Shown piece after piece: positions 52,805-61,788 of a stretch of DNA of 64,000 nt. The notes beneath the pieces were generated by a model. The model was given only the letters and a program-made list of their open reading frames with translations. It did no database searches and was not told the DNA's origin. The position numbers and the translations under genes were made by a program. Origin of the DNA: Mayfieldus sp038040285. Its GTDB lineage: Bacteria > Actinomycetota > Thermoleophilia > Solirubrobacterales > 70-9. Every line of letters begins with the position of its first letter. Positions within the stretch are counted from its first letter, which is position 1. Location of the stretch: assembly GCA_038040285.1 (NCBI GenBank), contig JBBPIN010000007.1, positions 22,267-86,266 of the forward strand, written 5' to 3'.

Positions 52805-52853
52805 GGCGGCTTCGCCGCCTGAATTGGCTCTGCGGCGACGCAGCGTCGCCGCA
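52805..52853. terminator. Two inverted repeats between convergent genes
   Basis: A 6-bp GC stem with TTC loop (52805-52810 with 52814-52819) and an 11-bp perfect inverted repeat (52831-52841 with 52843-52853) fill the gap between the SnoaL paralogue and relA. There is no T tract. A role as a bidirectional transcription barrier is inferred from position. Confidence 0.5.
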
Positions 52854-52861
52854 TACACCGA

Positions 52862-55168
52862 CTAGCCGGTCGGGGTCACGCGGTAAGCGTCGAACACCGA
52901 GTCGAGGTTGCGCAGCCGGGTCACGCACTGCTTCAGCTGCTGGGTGTCCCCGACCTCGACCACGAAGCGGTTCTTGACCATCGGGTGCTTGGTCGTGCAG
53001 GTGGCCTCGATGATGTTGATGCCGGCCTCCGCGAAGGTGCGCGAGAGGTCCTCGAGCAGACGGGTGCGATCGTAGGCGTCGACCTGAAGCTCGACCCGGT
53101 AGGAGGCCTCGTTCTCGCCGTCCCAACTGACGTCGACGAAGCGCTCGGGCGCCTTGCGCAGTGCCTTGACGTTCTTGCAGTCCTCGCGGTGGATCGTGAT
53201 CCCGCGCCCCAGTGACACGTAGCCGACGATCTCATCGCCGGGCACCGGTCGGCAGCATTTGGCGAGCCGCACGGCGACGTCCTCGATGCCCTTGACGCGG
53301 ATCCCGTAGTTGGAGGCCTCAGTGCGACGCCGCTCGTGGTCCCGGTCGCTGATCAGGTCGTCGACGGTCTGCTCCTGGTCCACCGACTCCCCCGCCTTCA
53401 GCCGCTGCATCAGCTTGTTGGCGACGGTACGCGAGGAGACCTTCCCCCCACCGAGCGCGATGTAGAAGTCGTCGGCCTTCTTGAAGCCCATCTCGCGGAT
53501 CACGTCGGCGAGCAGGTCGGACGGAGCGACCTTCTGCGAGGGCAGACCGCGGTTGCGGAGCGCCTGCTGGAGCTGTTCGCGCCCGTGACGCTCGGCGTCC
53601 TCGCGCCGCTCGCGCTTGAACCAGGCGCGGATCTTGTTGCGGGCCCGGCTCGTGCGCACCAGCTTCAGCCAGTCCCGCGAGGGGCCGCGCTCCTGCTTGG
53701 AGGTCAGCACCTCGACGATGTCGCCGCTGCGCAGCGTGTAGTGCAGCGGCACGAGACGATCGTTCACCTTCGCGCCAACACAGCGGTGGCCGACGTCGGT
53801 GTGCACCGCGTAGGCGAAGTCGAGCGGCGTCGAGCCGGCGGAGAGATTCTTCACCTCGCCCTTCGGCGTGAACACGAAGACCTCGTCCTCGAACAGGTCC
53901 ACCTTCAGCGAGTCGAGGAACTCGGCCGGGTCCTGTTCGCCCTCCGACTCGACCAGATGGCGCAGCCAGGCCATCTTCTCCTGCTCGGCGTCGGCGGTCG
54001 ACTTGCCCTCCTTGTAGGCGACGTGAGTGGCGATCCCGTACTCGGCGATCCGGTGCATCTGCTCGGTGCGGATCTGGATCTCCAGCGGCCGTCCCTCGGG
54101 GCCGATCACCGTCGTGTGCAGCGCCTGGTACATGTTCGCCTTCGGCATCGCCACGAAGTCCTTGAAGCGGCCGGGCAGCGGCTTCCAGATCGAGTGGATG
54201 ACCCCGATCGTCCCGTAGCAGTCCTTGACAGAACCGACGAGCACCCGCATCGCAGTGAGGTCGAAGATCTCGTTGAACTCCCGCCCCTTGCGCGTCATCT
54301 TCGTATGGATCGAATAGAAGTGCTTGGCGCGGCCTGCAATCTCGGCCGAGATGCCGACCTTCTCCAGCTCCGCCGACAGGAACTTGCCCGCATCCTCGAC
54401 GTAGCGCTCGCGTTCCAATCGCTGCTGGGCGACCAGCTTCTTGATCTCGTCGTACTTGCGGGGGTGCAGGGTTGCGAACGCCAGGTCCTCGAGCTCCCAC
54501 TTGATCGCGTGGATGCCGAGGCGGTGCGCGAGCGGGGCATAGATCTCCAGCGTCTCGCGCGCCTTGGCGATCTGCTTCTGCTTCGACAGCGCCGACAGCG
54601 TTCGCATGTTGTGCAACCGGTCGGCGAGCTTGATCAGGATCACCCTGACGTCGGTGGCGACCGCGATCATCATCTTGCGGTAGTTCTCGGCCTGGCGCTC
54701 GTCGCGGCTCTCGAAGGTGATCCCGGTCAGCTTCGTGACGCCGTCGACGAGCTGGGCGACCTCGGTGCCGAACCCGTCGTCGATCTCCTCGAGGCTGGCG
54801 CTGGTGTCCTCAACCGTGTCGTGCAGCAGCGCCGCGCACAGCGTCTCGGAGTCGAGCCGCATCCCGGCGCAGATCTGCGCCACCCCGACCGGGTGGGTGA
54901 TGAACTCGTCGCCCGATTTGCGCATCTGGTCGGCGTGCCGATCGCAGGCGAAGACGAAGGCGTGTTGCACCGCATCGCGGTCGATCGGCGCAAGCGACTC
55001 GTCCTCATGCTCGCCGATCACCGCAAACAGGTCGCCGAGCAGGCCGCGCTGCTCGGCGCTGAGCCCACGGGTCAGGTCGTCGACCGGCGCCGCCGGACCG
55101 GTCTCCGCGGGGGCACCCACCTTGGTGTGGCCGTGCCGGTCCTCCGGTGCGGGCGCGCCGTTCGGCAA
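52862..55168 (-). CDS. relA: Bifunctional (p)ppGpp synthetase/hydrolase
   Basis: A 768-aa Rel/SpoT enzyme as counted from a TTG at 55168. Order: HD hydrolase with ALLHDTVEDT intact, synthetase domain (YGTIGVIHSIWKPLPGRFKDF, MYQALHTTVIGP), TGS (VFVFTPKGEVKNLSAGSTPLDFAYAVHT), a CC/ZF region (KCCRPVPGDEIVGYVSLGRGITIHR) and a C-terminal ACT domain. Both activities look intact. The frame stays open for 61 further codons upstream with a Lys/Ala-rich sequence. A GGAGGG Shine-Dalgarno precedes an ATA codon at 55351, so the true start may be ATA (829 aa). Confidence 0.96.
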   Translation of the reverse strand: MPNGAPAPEDRHGHTKVGAPAETGPAAPVDDLTRGLSAEQRGLLGDLFAVIGEHEDESLAPIDRDAVQHAFVFACDRHADQMRKSGDEFITHPVGVAQICAGMRLDSETLCAALLHDTVEDTSASLEEIDDGFGTEVAQLVDGVTKLTGITFESRDERQAENYRKMMIAVATDVRVILIKLADRLHNMRTLSALSKQKQIAKARETLEIYAPLAHRLGIHAIKWELEDLAFATLHPRKYDEIKKLVAQQRLERERYVEDAGKFLSAELEKVGISAEIAGRAKHFYSIHTKMTRKGREFNEIFDLTAMRVLVGSVKDCYGTIGVIHSIWKPLPGRFKDFVAMPKANMYQALHTTVIGPEGRPLEIQIRTEQMHRIAEYGIATHVAYKEGKSTADAEQEKMAWLRHLVESEGEQDPAEFLDSLKVDLFEDEVFVFTPKGEVKNLSAGSTPLDFAYAVHTDVGHRCVGAKVNDRLVPLHYTLRSGDIVEVLTSKQERGPSRDWLKLVRTSRARNKIRAWFKRERREDAERHGREQLQQALRNRGLPSQKVAPSDLLADVIREMGFKKADDFYIALGGGKVSSRTVANKLMQRLKAGESVDQEQTVDDLISDRDHERRRTEASNYGIRVKGIEDVAVRLAKCCRPVPGDEIVGYVSLGRGITIHREDCKNVKALRKAPERFVDVSWDGENEASYRVELQVDAYDRTRLLEDLSRTFAEAGINIIEATCTTKHPMVKNRFVVEVGDTQQLKQCVTRLRNLDSVFDAYRVTPTG

Positions 55169-55323
55169 AGCCGGCTTGGTGGCGCGCTTCGCGGCCGGCT
55201 TGCCGTCGGCGCGGCGCTTCTTTGTTGCGCTCGCCTTGCCCGGGGCCTTGGGGCCATCGGCTGGCTGCGTGGAAGAGCGCGCCGCTGGGGCTTGCTTGCC
55301 GCCCTTTGCGGCGGCGTCGCGCT

Positions 55324-57885
55324 TTACGGCTGTCTCAGGCTTGCGAGGTATTTTTTGCCCTCCTCGAGGCGGGCGCTGTAGGCACGAAATGCACCCGAGC
55401 GCTCCAGAATGGTGTGTTCCGAGGATACGACGCTGGGGCTGCGTTCGCGGCTCCTTGCGTCCCAGACGATCAACTCGAGCTCATGCAGCACACGCACGCA
55501 GCGCGCCGCCAGCTCCGGGCCATGCGGGTGATCGCCGCCGCCGGTCAGGGCCTCTCGCAGCTCGCTGCCCTCCGCCGACTCGGCTCCGTGCAGGCCCCGA
55601 AACACGGCGCGAAGGGGGCGGCGCATGCCCAACTCGTCGTCCAGCACGCGCAGGGCGAACCCGCGCTCCTGCTCGCCCCAGGCCGAATGCACGAACGAAG
55701 GCCGGTCCCCCGGGCCCCGCGAGCAAAGCGCCGCGAGGTGCGGGAATGGCGGCGGATCGACAAGTACCACGTGGTCAAAGCCCAGCGCGATCTGCGGCGC
55801 CAGGGCCAGCGCGTCGAAGTCGGCCAGCGCCAGGCTCGCCTCCCGGCGGGCGCCCAGGTCACCGATCGCGTCGGCTCCACAGCGCCCGCAGGCGATCGAC
55901 GCCGCGCCGCCGCCAAACCGCGCCAGGCCGGTCGCCCCGCCCGCAAGCTCGGCCCGCCGCGAGGCATCGGCGCAGAGCGCCAGCACCGACTCGCCGCTGG
56001 AGACCAGCTCGGCCATCGTCGCCACGGCTGACCGACGTCCCCGAACTGCCTGTCGCTCGCTCCCCACTCGCGCCGCACCGGCCAGGTCCGACCCGGGCCC
56101 GGCGTCGAGGGCCGCCGTCAGCTCGGCATCGAAACGGCGCCACCACTCCTGCTCCTCGCAGGAGCATCTGTGCAGGGGCTCCTCGGCTTCGCCGGGCAAC
56201 TCGTAGAGCTCGCGCAAGACCACCCGCGGCTCCACCGAGCCGTTCCACTGGTTGACCTCGAGGCGTACGGCGGCATCCACCGGCTCTTTCTCGGAGACCG
56301 GCAGTGAGGACCGGCCGAAGGCGACCCCGAGCGCCCGCGCGCCGCCGCTGCGGAGGCTGAAGCGCGAGTGCTTTCCCTCTCCCATCGACGTCACGTCGCC
56401 GAGCCGCGCCGAGGGAACCAGCAACCGGACGCCCGGGTTTCCGGCCCCGAACGGGCCCAATCGCTCCAGCTCCTCGGCCAGCTCGAGCCCGAGGCCGTCG
56501 CCGCCGACCAATGCGTCGATGCACTCGGTGCGGGTGAGGTCCTCGGGACCGAGCTGCTGGGCCGCGTGGGAGATGAAGGCGTCTCGAAAGCGCTCGAACT
56601 CGGAGGCCTCAAGCTCGAGGCCGGCGGCCGCCCGGTGGCCCCCGAAACGGACCAGGTGCTCCGAGCAGGCCTCCAATCCGCCCAGCAGGTCGAAGCCCGT
56701 GATGCTGCGACCCGAGCCGCGCCCGCTAGCGCCGTCGAACGAGAGCAGGATGACCGGGCGCCAGTGGCGCTCGACCAACCGCGAGGCGACGATTCCGACC
56801 ACGCCCGGGTGCCAGCCGTTGCCGGCGATCACGAGCGCCGCGGCGTCGCGCAGGTGGTCCGGAAGGTCGCGGCGCGCCGCCTCCGCGGCCGCCTCCACCT
56901 CGCGCTCGGCATGCTGGCGCTCTCGGTTGACGCGGTCGAGCTCCGATGCGATCTCCTCGGCCCGTTCGGGGTCGTCGGTGAGGAACAGCTCGACGCCGGC
57001 GTCGGCGCGATAGAGGCGCCCGGCGGCGTTGATGCGCGGGGCGAGGCGAAAGGCGAAATCGCCCTCGTCGAGGCGCTCGGCCTCGGACCCGGAAGCGGCG
57101 ATCAGCGCCCGCATCCCCGGGCGCCGGGCGCGGCGGGCAACCGCCAGCCCGCGGCGCACCAGCGAGCGGTTCTCTCCCACCAGCGGCACGACATCGGCCA
57201 CGGTGGCCAGCGCCACCAGGTCGAGGTCCGCCTCATCGGCCTCGTCGCCCGATGCGGCGCCAGACGCTCGCAGCGCGCACGCCAGCTTGTACGCGACCCC
57301 GGTCCCGCACAGCTCGGCAAAGGGGTAGCCCGAGAGCTCAGGATGCAGGATCGGGCAGTCGGGCAGCCGCTCGGGAGGCGAGTGATGGTCGGTGACCACG
57401 ACGTCCATCCCCGCCGCCCTGGCCTGCGCCACCTCCGTCGCGCAGGTGATTCCACAGTCGGCGGTCAGCAGGACATCGGTCCCGCGCGCGGCGAGCCCTC
57501 TGACCCCGGCAACGCTGAGGCCATAGCCCTCGCCGAGGCGATCGGGGATGTACCAGTCGCACTGCGCGCCGAGGTCCCGCAGGGCGGCGACCAGGATCGC
57601 CGTCGCGCAGACGCCATCGACGTCGTAGTCGCCGTGCACCGTGATGCGCCGCCCGGCGCCCGCCGCGGAGAGCAGCACGTCGACGACGTCGGCCATCCCA
57701 CTGAACTCGAGTGGATCGTGGGTCTCGTCGGCATTGAGGAAGCGGCGCGCGTCGGCGACCGTCCGGTAGCCGCGCCGCACCAGGGTCACCGCGATCGGGT
57801 CGCTGACGCCGAGCTCGTCGGCGAGCGCCCGCGCCTCGGCGTAGGAATAGGGCTCGGTCACGTATGTGCGGGCAGACTCGGCCAC
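55324..57885 (-). CDS. recJ: Single-strand DNA exonuclease RecJ with C-terminal extension
   Basis: An 853-aa RecJ. The DHH domain has HGDYDVDGVCATAIL, LTADCGIT and TDHHSPPERLPD; the DHHA1 domain has RFGGHRAAAGLELE; an OB domain follows to about residue 570. A further ~280 residues resemble the RecJ C-terminal domain of Firmicutes in position and in VVLVDPPPFPHL, with a Cys pair (CGRCG). The GTG lacks a Shine-Dalgarno; TAGCCT (57897-57892) lies 6 nt upstream, so the mRNA is probably leaderless. Confidence 0.93.
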   Translation of the reverse strand: MAESARTYVTEPYSYAEARALADELGVSDPIAVTLVRRGYRTVADARRFLNADETHDPLEFSGMADVVDVLLSAAGAGRRITVHGDYDVDGVCATAILVAALRDLGAQCDWYIPDRLGEGYGLSVAGVRGLAARGTDVLLTADCGITCATEVAQARAAGMDVVVTDHHSPPERLPDCPILHPELSGYPFAELCGTGVAYKLACALRASGAASGDEADEADLDLVALATVADVVPLVGENRSLVRRGLAVARRARRPGMRALIAASGSEAERLDEGDFAFRLAPRINAAGRLYRADAGVELFLTDDPERAEEIASELDRVNRERQHAEREVEAAAEAARRDLPDHLRDAAALVIAGNGWHPGVVGIVASRLVERHWRPVILLSFDGASGRGSGRSITGFDLLGGLEACSEHLVRFGGHRAAAGLELEASEFERFRDAFISHAAQQLGPEDLTRTECIDALVGGDGLGLELAEELERLGPFGAGNPGVRLLVPSARLGDVTSMGEGKHSRFSLRSGGARALGVAFGRSSLPVSEKEPVDAAVRLEVNQWNGSVEPRVVLRELYELPGEAEEPLHRCSCEEQEWWRRFDAELTAALDAGPGSDLAGAARVGSERQAVRGRRSAVATMAELVSSGESVLALCADASRRAELAGGATGLARFGGGAASIACGRCGADAIGDLGARREASLALADFDALALAPQIALGFDHVVLVDPPPFPHLAALCSRGPGDRPSFVHSAWGEQERGFALRVLDDELGMRRPLRAVFRGLHGAESAEGSELREALTGGGDHPHGPELAARCVRVLHELELIVWDARSRERSPSVVSSEHTILERSGAFRAYSARLEEGKKYLASLRQP

Positions 57886-57930
57886 GCTGCGAGGCTAAGC
57901 AGGCAGATGGACGGAATCGCCCCGCTCATT

Positions 57931-57958
57931 AGTCGCTAGTTGCTGGTTGTTAGTCGCT
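57931..57958. repeat. Four-unit heptamer cassette (AGTTGCT type), copy 2
   Basis: Units AGTCGCT, AGTTGCT, GGTTGTT and AGTCGCT lie between recJ and the small membrane protein gene. Same family as 14200-14227. Confidence 0.83.
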
Positions 57959-57975
57959 CGAGCGGCGAACCACAG

Positions 57976-58239
57976 CTAAGCGGCACGCTCCTCGCGCAAA
58001 CCGATCACGTAGACAACCGCCAGGCCGAGCGCGATCCCGGGCAGCGCATAGAGCACTGTGGCCAGGTCGGTGTCGCCGACCGTCCGCCCGGATGCAATCT
58101 GGGCCGCCCCGCCCGAGATCATCGCCCCGGCGACCGCGCCGAGAAAGGCCCCGACTATTCCCTGCCAGAAGCGATCGGGCAGGAACACGGTGAAGTGCCA
58201 GAGCGCGATACCGGTCATGAACCAGACCAACAGGGCCAT
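57976..58239 (-). CDS. Small integral membrane protein
   Basis: An 87-aa protein with two or three hydrophobic segments: MALLVWFMTGIALWHFTVFL, GIVGAFLGAVAGAMISGGAA and VLYALPGIALGLAVVYVIGL. The Gly/Ala-rich GAFLGAVAGAMISG recalls GlsB/YeaQ-type transglycosylase-associated proteins, but the match is weak. It starts 5 nt after the secDF stop, so it may be co-translated with the translocon. Confidence 0.75.
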   Translation of the reverse strand: MALLVWFMTGIALWHFTVFLPDRFWQGIVGAFLGAVAGAMISGGAAQIASGRTVGDTDLATVLYALPGIALGLAVVYVIGLREERAA

Positions 58240-58244
58240 CTATT

Positions 58245-61211
58245 TCACCGACGCCTTCCGTGCTTGCGACGCCGCCCCCGCTGGCGGCGGCGCTTGTCGC
58301 CCTGCCGGCCGCGCTCGGTCGACCCTTCACCGTCGCTGCCCGCCCCGACCACCTGATCCTCGGACAGATCGTCCGGCACTCCATCCCCGGCCCCGTCCTT
58401 CTCGCGACCGAGGCCCGCCTCGGCCAGGATCTCTGCCTGCGAGCGACGACCGGCGGCCTGCGATGCGGGCGTGAGCGCCTCCGGCGCTTCCTCCGCCTCG
58501 GCCTCCTCCTCTACCTCGTCCAGCTTCGCGACCGGGGCCTCCTCGGCGAACGGCGGCACAGTGCCCATCGCCGCCTCGATCCGCTCGCGGCGGGCGCGGA
58601 AGTCGGGCTCGCGCTCCTTCCACGCGCTCAGCACCGGGGAGGCGATGAAGATCGACGAGTACGTACCGGAGGCGATCCCGACCAGCAGCGCGAAGGCGAA
58701 GTCCTTCAGGGTCGTGCCGCCGAACAGCAGCAGCGCCAGCACCGGGAGCAGGGTCGAGAAGCTGGTCGCCAGCGATCGCGTCAGCACCTCGCTCATCGAG
58801 CGGTTGACGATCTGCGAGAACGCGGCCCGCGGCATCCGTGGCAGGTTCTCGCGGATTCGGTCGAAGACGATGATCGTGTCGTAGAGCGAGAACCCGAGGA
58901 TCGTGAGGAAGGCGGCAACGGTACCGCTGGTCACCTCCCTCCCGGTCAGCGCGTAGACCCCTGCCGTGATCAGGATGTCGTGGAACAGCGCGATCAGGAC
59001 TGGCAGGGCGAACTTCGGTTGGAAGCGAAGCGCGACGTAGGCGCAGATCACCAGCAGCGAGAAGATCAACGCGTTTCGGGCGCTGTTCGCCACCGTCGTC
59101 CCGAACGTCGGGCCGACGCTGGTGCTGTCGAAGCCATTCGTGCGGATGCCGAAGTCCTTCTCCAGCGTCCGCTGGAGCGTCTTTATGCGCGCCGGCTGCA
59201 GGGTCTTGCTCTGGATCAGGAACGCGTTGTCGCCCAACCCGGGGTTGCTCACCCGCTGCACCTCAGCGCTGGAGATCCCCGCCCCTCTCAGCGCGTCTCG
59301 GACCCCGTTCTCGTCGGTCGCATGCAGCAGGCTCACCTCGACCCGGGTCCCGGACTTGAAGTCGATGCCGAGGTTGAGCTGCTTGGTCGCCAGGGCGATC
59401 GAGCCGACGATCAGGATCGTCCCCGACATCGAGAAGAACCAACGGCTCGCTCCCATGAAGTCGAAGTGCCAGCGGACCCGCTGCTTACCGCCGGCGCCGA
59501 GCGCCGCGGGCGAGCGCAGCAGGCGCGAGTGGCTCATCGTGCTCAGCAGCGCCTGGGTGAAGACCACCGCGGTCAGCAGCGAGGTGATCGTCCCGAGCGC
59601 CAGGGTCAGCGCGAAGCCCTTGACCCCCGCCGTCGCTAGCACGAAGAGGACGAAGGCGGTGAGCATGGTGACGACGTTGGCGTCGACGATCGTCGCGATG
59701 CCGCGTCTGTAGCCGGCGGCGATCGCCGCGGGCATAGATCGCCCAGCCCGCACCTCCTCCTTGATGCGCTCGAAGATCACGATGTTGGAGTCGGCGGCGA
59801 CCCCGATCGTGAGCACCAACCCGGCGATCCCTGGCAGGGTGAGAGTGACCGGGATCAGCTTGATCAGAGCGAAGAAGATCACCCCGTAGGCGCCCAGCGC
59901 AATGCTCGCCACGAGACCCAGGAAGCGGTAGAAGAGGAGCAGGAAGAGGGCGACGATGATCACGCCGGCGACGCCCGCCCGCAGTCCCTCGTCGAGGGCC
60001 TGCTTGCCGAGCGTCGCCGAGATCTGGCTCTGGCTGATCAGCTTCAGGTCAATCGGCAGGGCGCCGCGCTCCAGGAAGTCGGTCAGGGTCTGCGCCTCGC
60101 CGAGCTGCAAGCCGGTGATCTGGACGCCGCCGCGGCTGGGATCGATGCCCTGCGGGTTCTGGTTGAAGTCGACGATCGGCCGCGACTCGACGACGTTGTC
60201 CAGCACGATCGCGAAGCTGCCCGACAGCGCCTGCGAGCTCTGCCCGGGGATCGCGTTGGACAAGCCGCGCTCGGCGATCCTGCGGGTGACGTCCTGGAAC
60301 TTCGACTGGCCGTCGCCGCTGAGGCCGAAGGTCACGTTGGGCTGATTGTTCTGAGGGTCGTACTCCTGCTTGGGGTTGGTGATCTGGGTGCCCGAGACCG
60401 CGGGGTGGTCCTTGATTGCGTACCAGCCGGGTTTGGCGTCGGGCAGCGTGACTCCGTTGGAGTCGCTTGGGTTTTGATCGACCACCAGCGTCCCCTCGGG
60501 CACCTTGACCACGATCCCCGAGCTCTCTGGGCGCTTGCGACCCGAGGGGCTGACGAAGAGGTCGCTGCGCACCGTCTCCGGCCCGTCGATCAGATGGTGC
60601 GACTTGTCCTTGCTGAAGAAGTAGTAGGTGCCGCGCTGGCTGCAGTTCTTGCAGTCCTTTACCGGCTTCTGCTGGGCGGCGAGCTGCGCCGCATCCCATT
60701 CGGTCGGCAGGGCCCCCGACCCGACCAGCTGCCGGTTGAGCGTGCTGGTGGGATCGCGGCCCCCCGCCTGCCATTGCTTGCTCAGCCTGGCAAGCGCTGC
60801 CTGGTTGGTGGTGCCGGGGGTACCGGCGACCTGGTGTTCGATCCCGATCAGGTTCGGCTCCCAGTCGTAGAAGAAGAGGCGCGCGGGCTTGGTCGCGCAG
60901 TCGGTCGCCTTGCCGACGCTGGTCGCGCCGGGTATGCCGACCTGGATCTGGTCGCCGCCGACCCGCGCAACCTCGATCTCCGAGACGCCGAGCTGGTCGC
61001 AGCCGTTGCGGATCGTGTCGACGACCCGGGTCATCGATTCGTTGTCGATCGTCGGCTGCTGGGGTGTGGGCCTCCCCTGGAGCACGAGCTGGATGCCGCC
61101 GCGAAGGTCGAGGCCGAGCCGGGTCTGCTTGGTCGCGATCACGAGCGCCGAGACGGCGATCAGCCCGCCCACGAACAGCAGCACGAACAGGTTGCGGCGG
61201 CGTCCGCCCAT
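58245..61211 (-). CDS. secDF: Fused protein-export membrane protein SecDF
   Basis: A 988-aa fusion of SecD and SecF, the proton-driven pulling subunits of the Sec translocon. The SecD part has one N-terminal helix, the external P1 domain (with GLDLRGGIQLVLQG) and five more helices with GVAADSNIVIFERIKEE. The SecF part starts near residue 590 with GIDFKSGTRVEVS and has GFSLYDTIIVFDRIREN. An acidic then Arg-rich disordered tail (last ~90 residues) ends RRKHGRRR. Actinomycetia normally have separate secD and secF, so the fusion is a lineage clue. Confidence 0.95.
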   Translation of the reverse strand: MGGRRRNLFVLLFVGGLIAVSALVIATKQTRLGLDLRGGIQLVLQGRPTPQQPTIDNESMTRVVDTIRNGCDQLGVSEIEVARVGGDQIQVGIPGATSVGKATDCATKPARLFFYDWEPNLIGIEHQVAGTPGTTNQAALARLSKQWQAGGRDPTSTLNRQLVGSGALPTEWDAAQLAAQQKPVKDCKNCSQRGTYYFFSKDKSHHLIDGPETVRSDLFVSPSGRKRPESSGIVVKVPEGTLVVDQNPSDSNGVTLPDAKPGWYAIKDHPAVSGTQITNPKQEYDPQNNQPNVTFGLSGDGQSKFQDVTRRIAERGLSNAIPGQSSQALSGSFAIVLDNVVESRPIVDFNQNPQGIDPSRGGVQITGLQLGEAQTLTDFLERGALPIDLKLISQSQISATLGKQALDEGLRAGVAGVIIVALFLLLFYRFLGLVASIALGAYGVIFFALIKLIPVTLTLPGIAGLVLTIGVAADSNIVIFERIKEEVRAGRSMPAAIAAGYRRGIATIVDANVVTMLTAFVLFVLATAGVKGFALTLALGTITSLLTAVVFTQALLSTMSHSRLLRSPAALGAGGKQRVRWHFDFMGASRWFFSMSGTILIVGSIALATKQLNLGIDFKSGTRVEVSLLHATDENGVRDALRGAGISSAEVQRVSNPGLGDNAFLIQSKTLQPARIKTLQRTLEKDFGIRTNGFDSTSVGPTFGTTVANSARNALIFSLLVICAYVALRFQPKFALPVLIALFHDILITAGVYALTGREVTSGTVAAFLTILGFSLYDTIIVFDRIRENLPRMPRAAFSQIVNRSMSEVLTRSLATSFSTLLPVLALLLFGGTTLKDFAFALLVGIASGTYSSIFIASPVLSAWKEREPDFRARRERIEAAMGTVPPFAEEAPVAKLDEVEEEAEAEEAPEALTPASQAAGRRSQAEILAEAGLGREKDGAGDGVPDDLSEDQVVGAGSDGEGSTERGRQGDKRRRQRGRRRKHGRRR

Positions 61212-61216
61212 CGAGC

Positions 61217-61705
61217 CTAGGACTCAGGTGTGAGAACGATCAGCAGGCCGCCGTCCTCGTCGTAGCCGGGAAAGACATCCGCAACTGCCTCGGCTGGGAG
61301 GTCTCCTTCGGCGTTGACCGAGACGCGCTTACCGAGCGAGCGCACACCCCACTCCAGCGAGGTCTCGATCGGGTCGGTGAATCCGTCGCCGTTGGTGTCC
61401 GTCTCCTCGCCGCCATCGCCCTCCGCGAGCCAGTGGAGCCCGAGCACTTCCTTAACCGGGCGGCCCATCACCTGGTCCTCGCCCAGCCCGGTCAGCTCGA
61501 AGCTGCCCCGCCCGGCGCCGATCACGCGACCCTCCTTGTCGCAGACGAAGAAGGCCGCGTTGGGGGCCGGGTAGTAGTCGTCGAGCAGCTCGAACAGGAA
61601 GCCGAACCCGCACTTCGAGCAGCCCTTTGGCCGGCCGCTGAAGCCGGTCGTCCGATCCCCGCTCACCTCGCGGTTTCCGCAGTTGGGACAGATGAAGAAC
61701 GGCAT
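61217..61705 (-). CDS. Zinc-ribbon plus PAS-like protein in the yajC position
   Basis: A 162-aa protein with an N-terminal zinc ribbon (Cys6, Cys9, Cys29, Cys32 in FICPNCGN and GCSKCGFGF) and a PAS-like domain (AFFVCDKEGRVIGAGRGSFELTGLGEDQVMGRPVKEVLGL). I do not recognise a named family. It sits between ruvB and secDF, where yajC usually lies. The ATG has TGTAGCCT 9 nt upstream and may be leaderless. A regulatory or redox-sensing function is only inferred from the PAS fold. Confidence 0.75.
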   Translation of the reverse strand: MPFFICPNCGNREVSGDRTTGFSGRPKGCSKCGFGFLFELLDDYYPAPNAAFFVCDKEGRVIGAGRGSFELTGLGEDQVMGRPVKEVLGLHWLAEGDGGEETDTNGDGFTDPIETSLEWGVRSLGKRVSVNAEGDLPAEAVADVFPGYDEDGGLLIVLTPES

Positions 61706-61788
61706 GCCTTGGACAGGCTACAAATTGCAGTCGGTTGACTCGACCGAAGGTGGAGTCCTCAGCGGACATCCGACGCCGCGGTCCGGGC

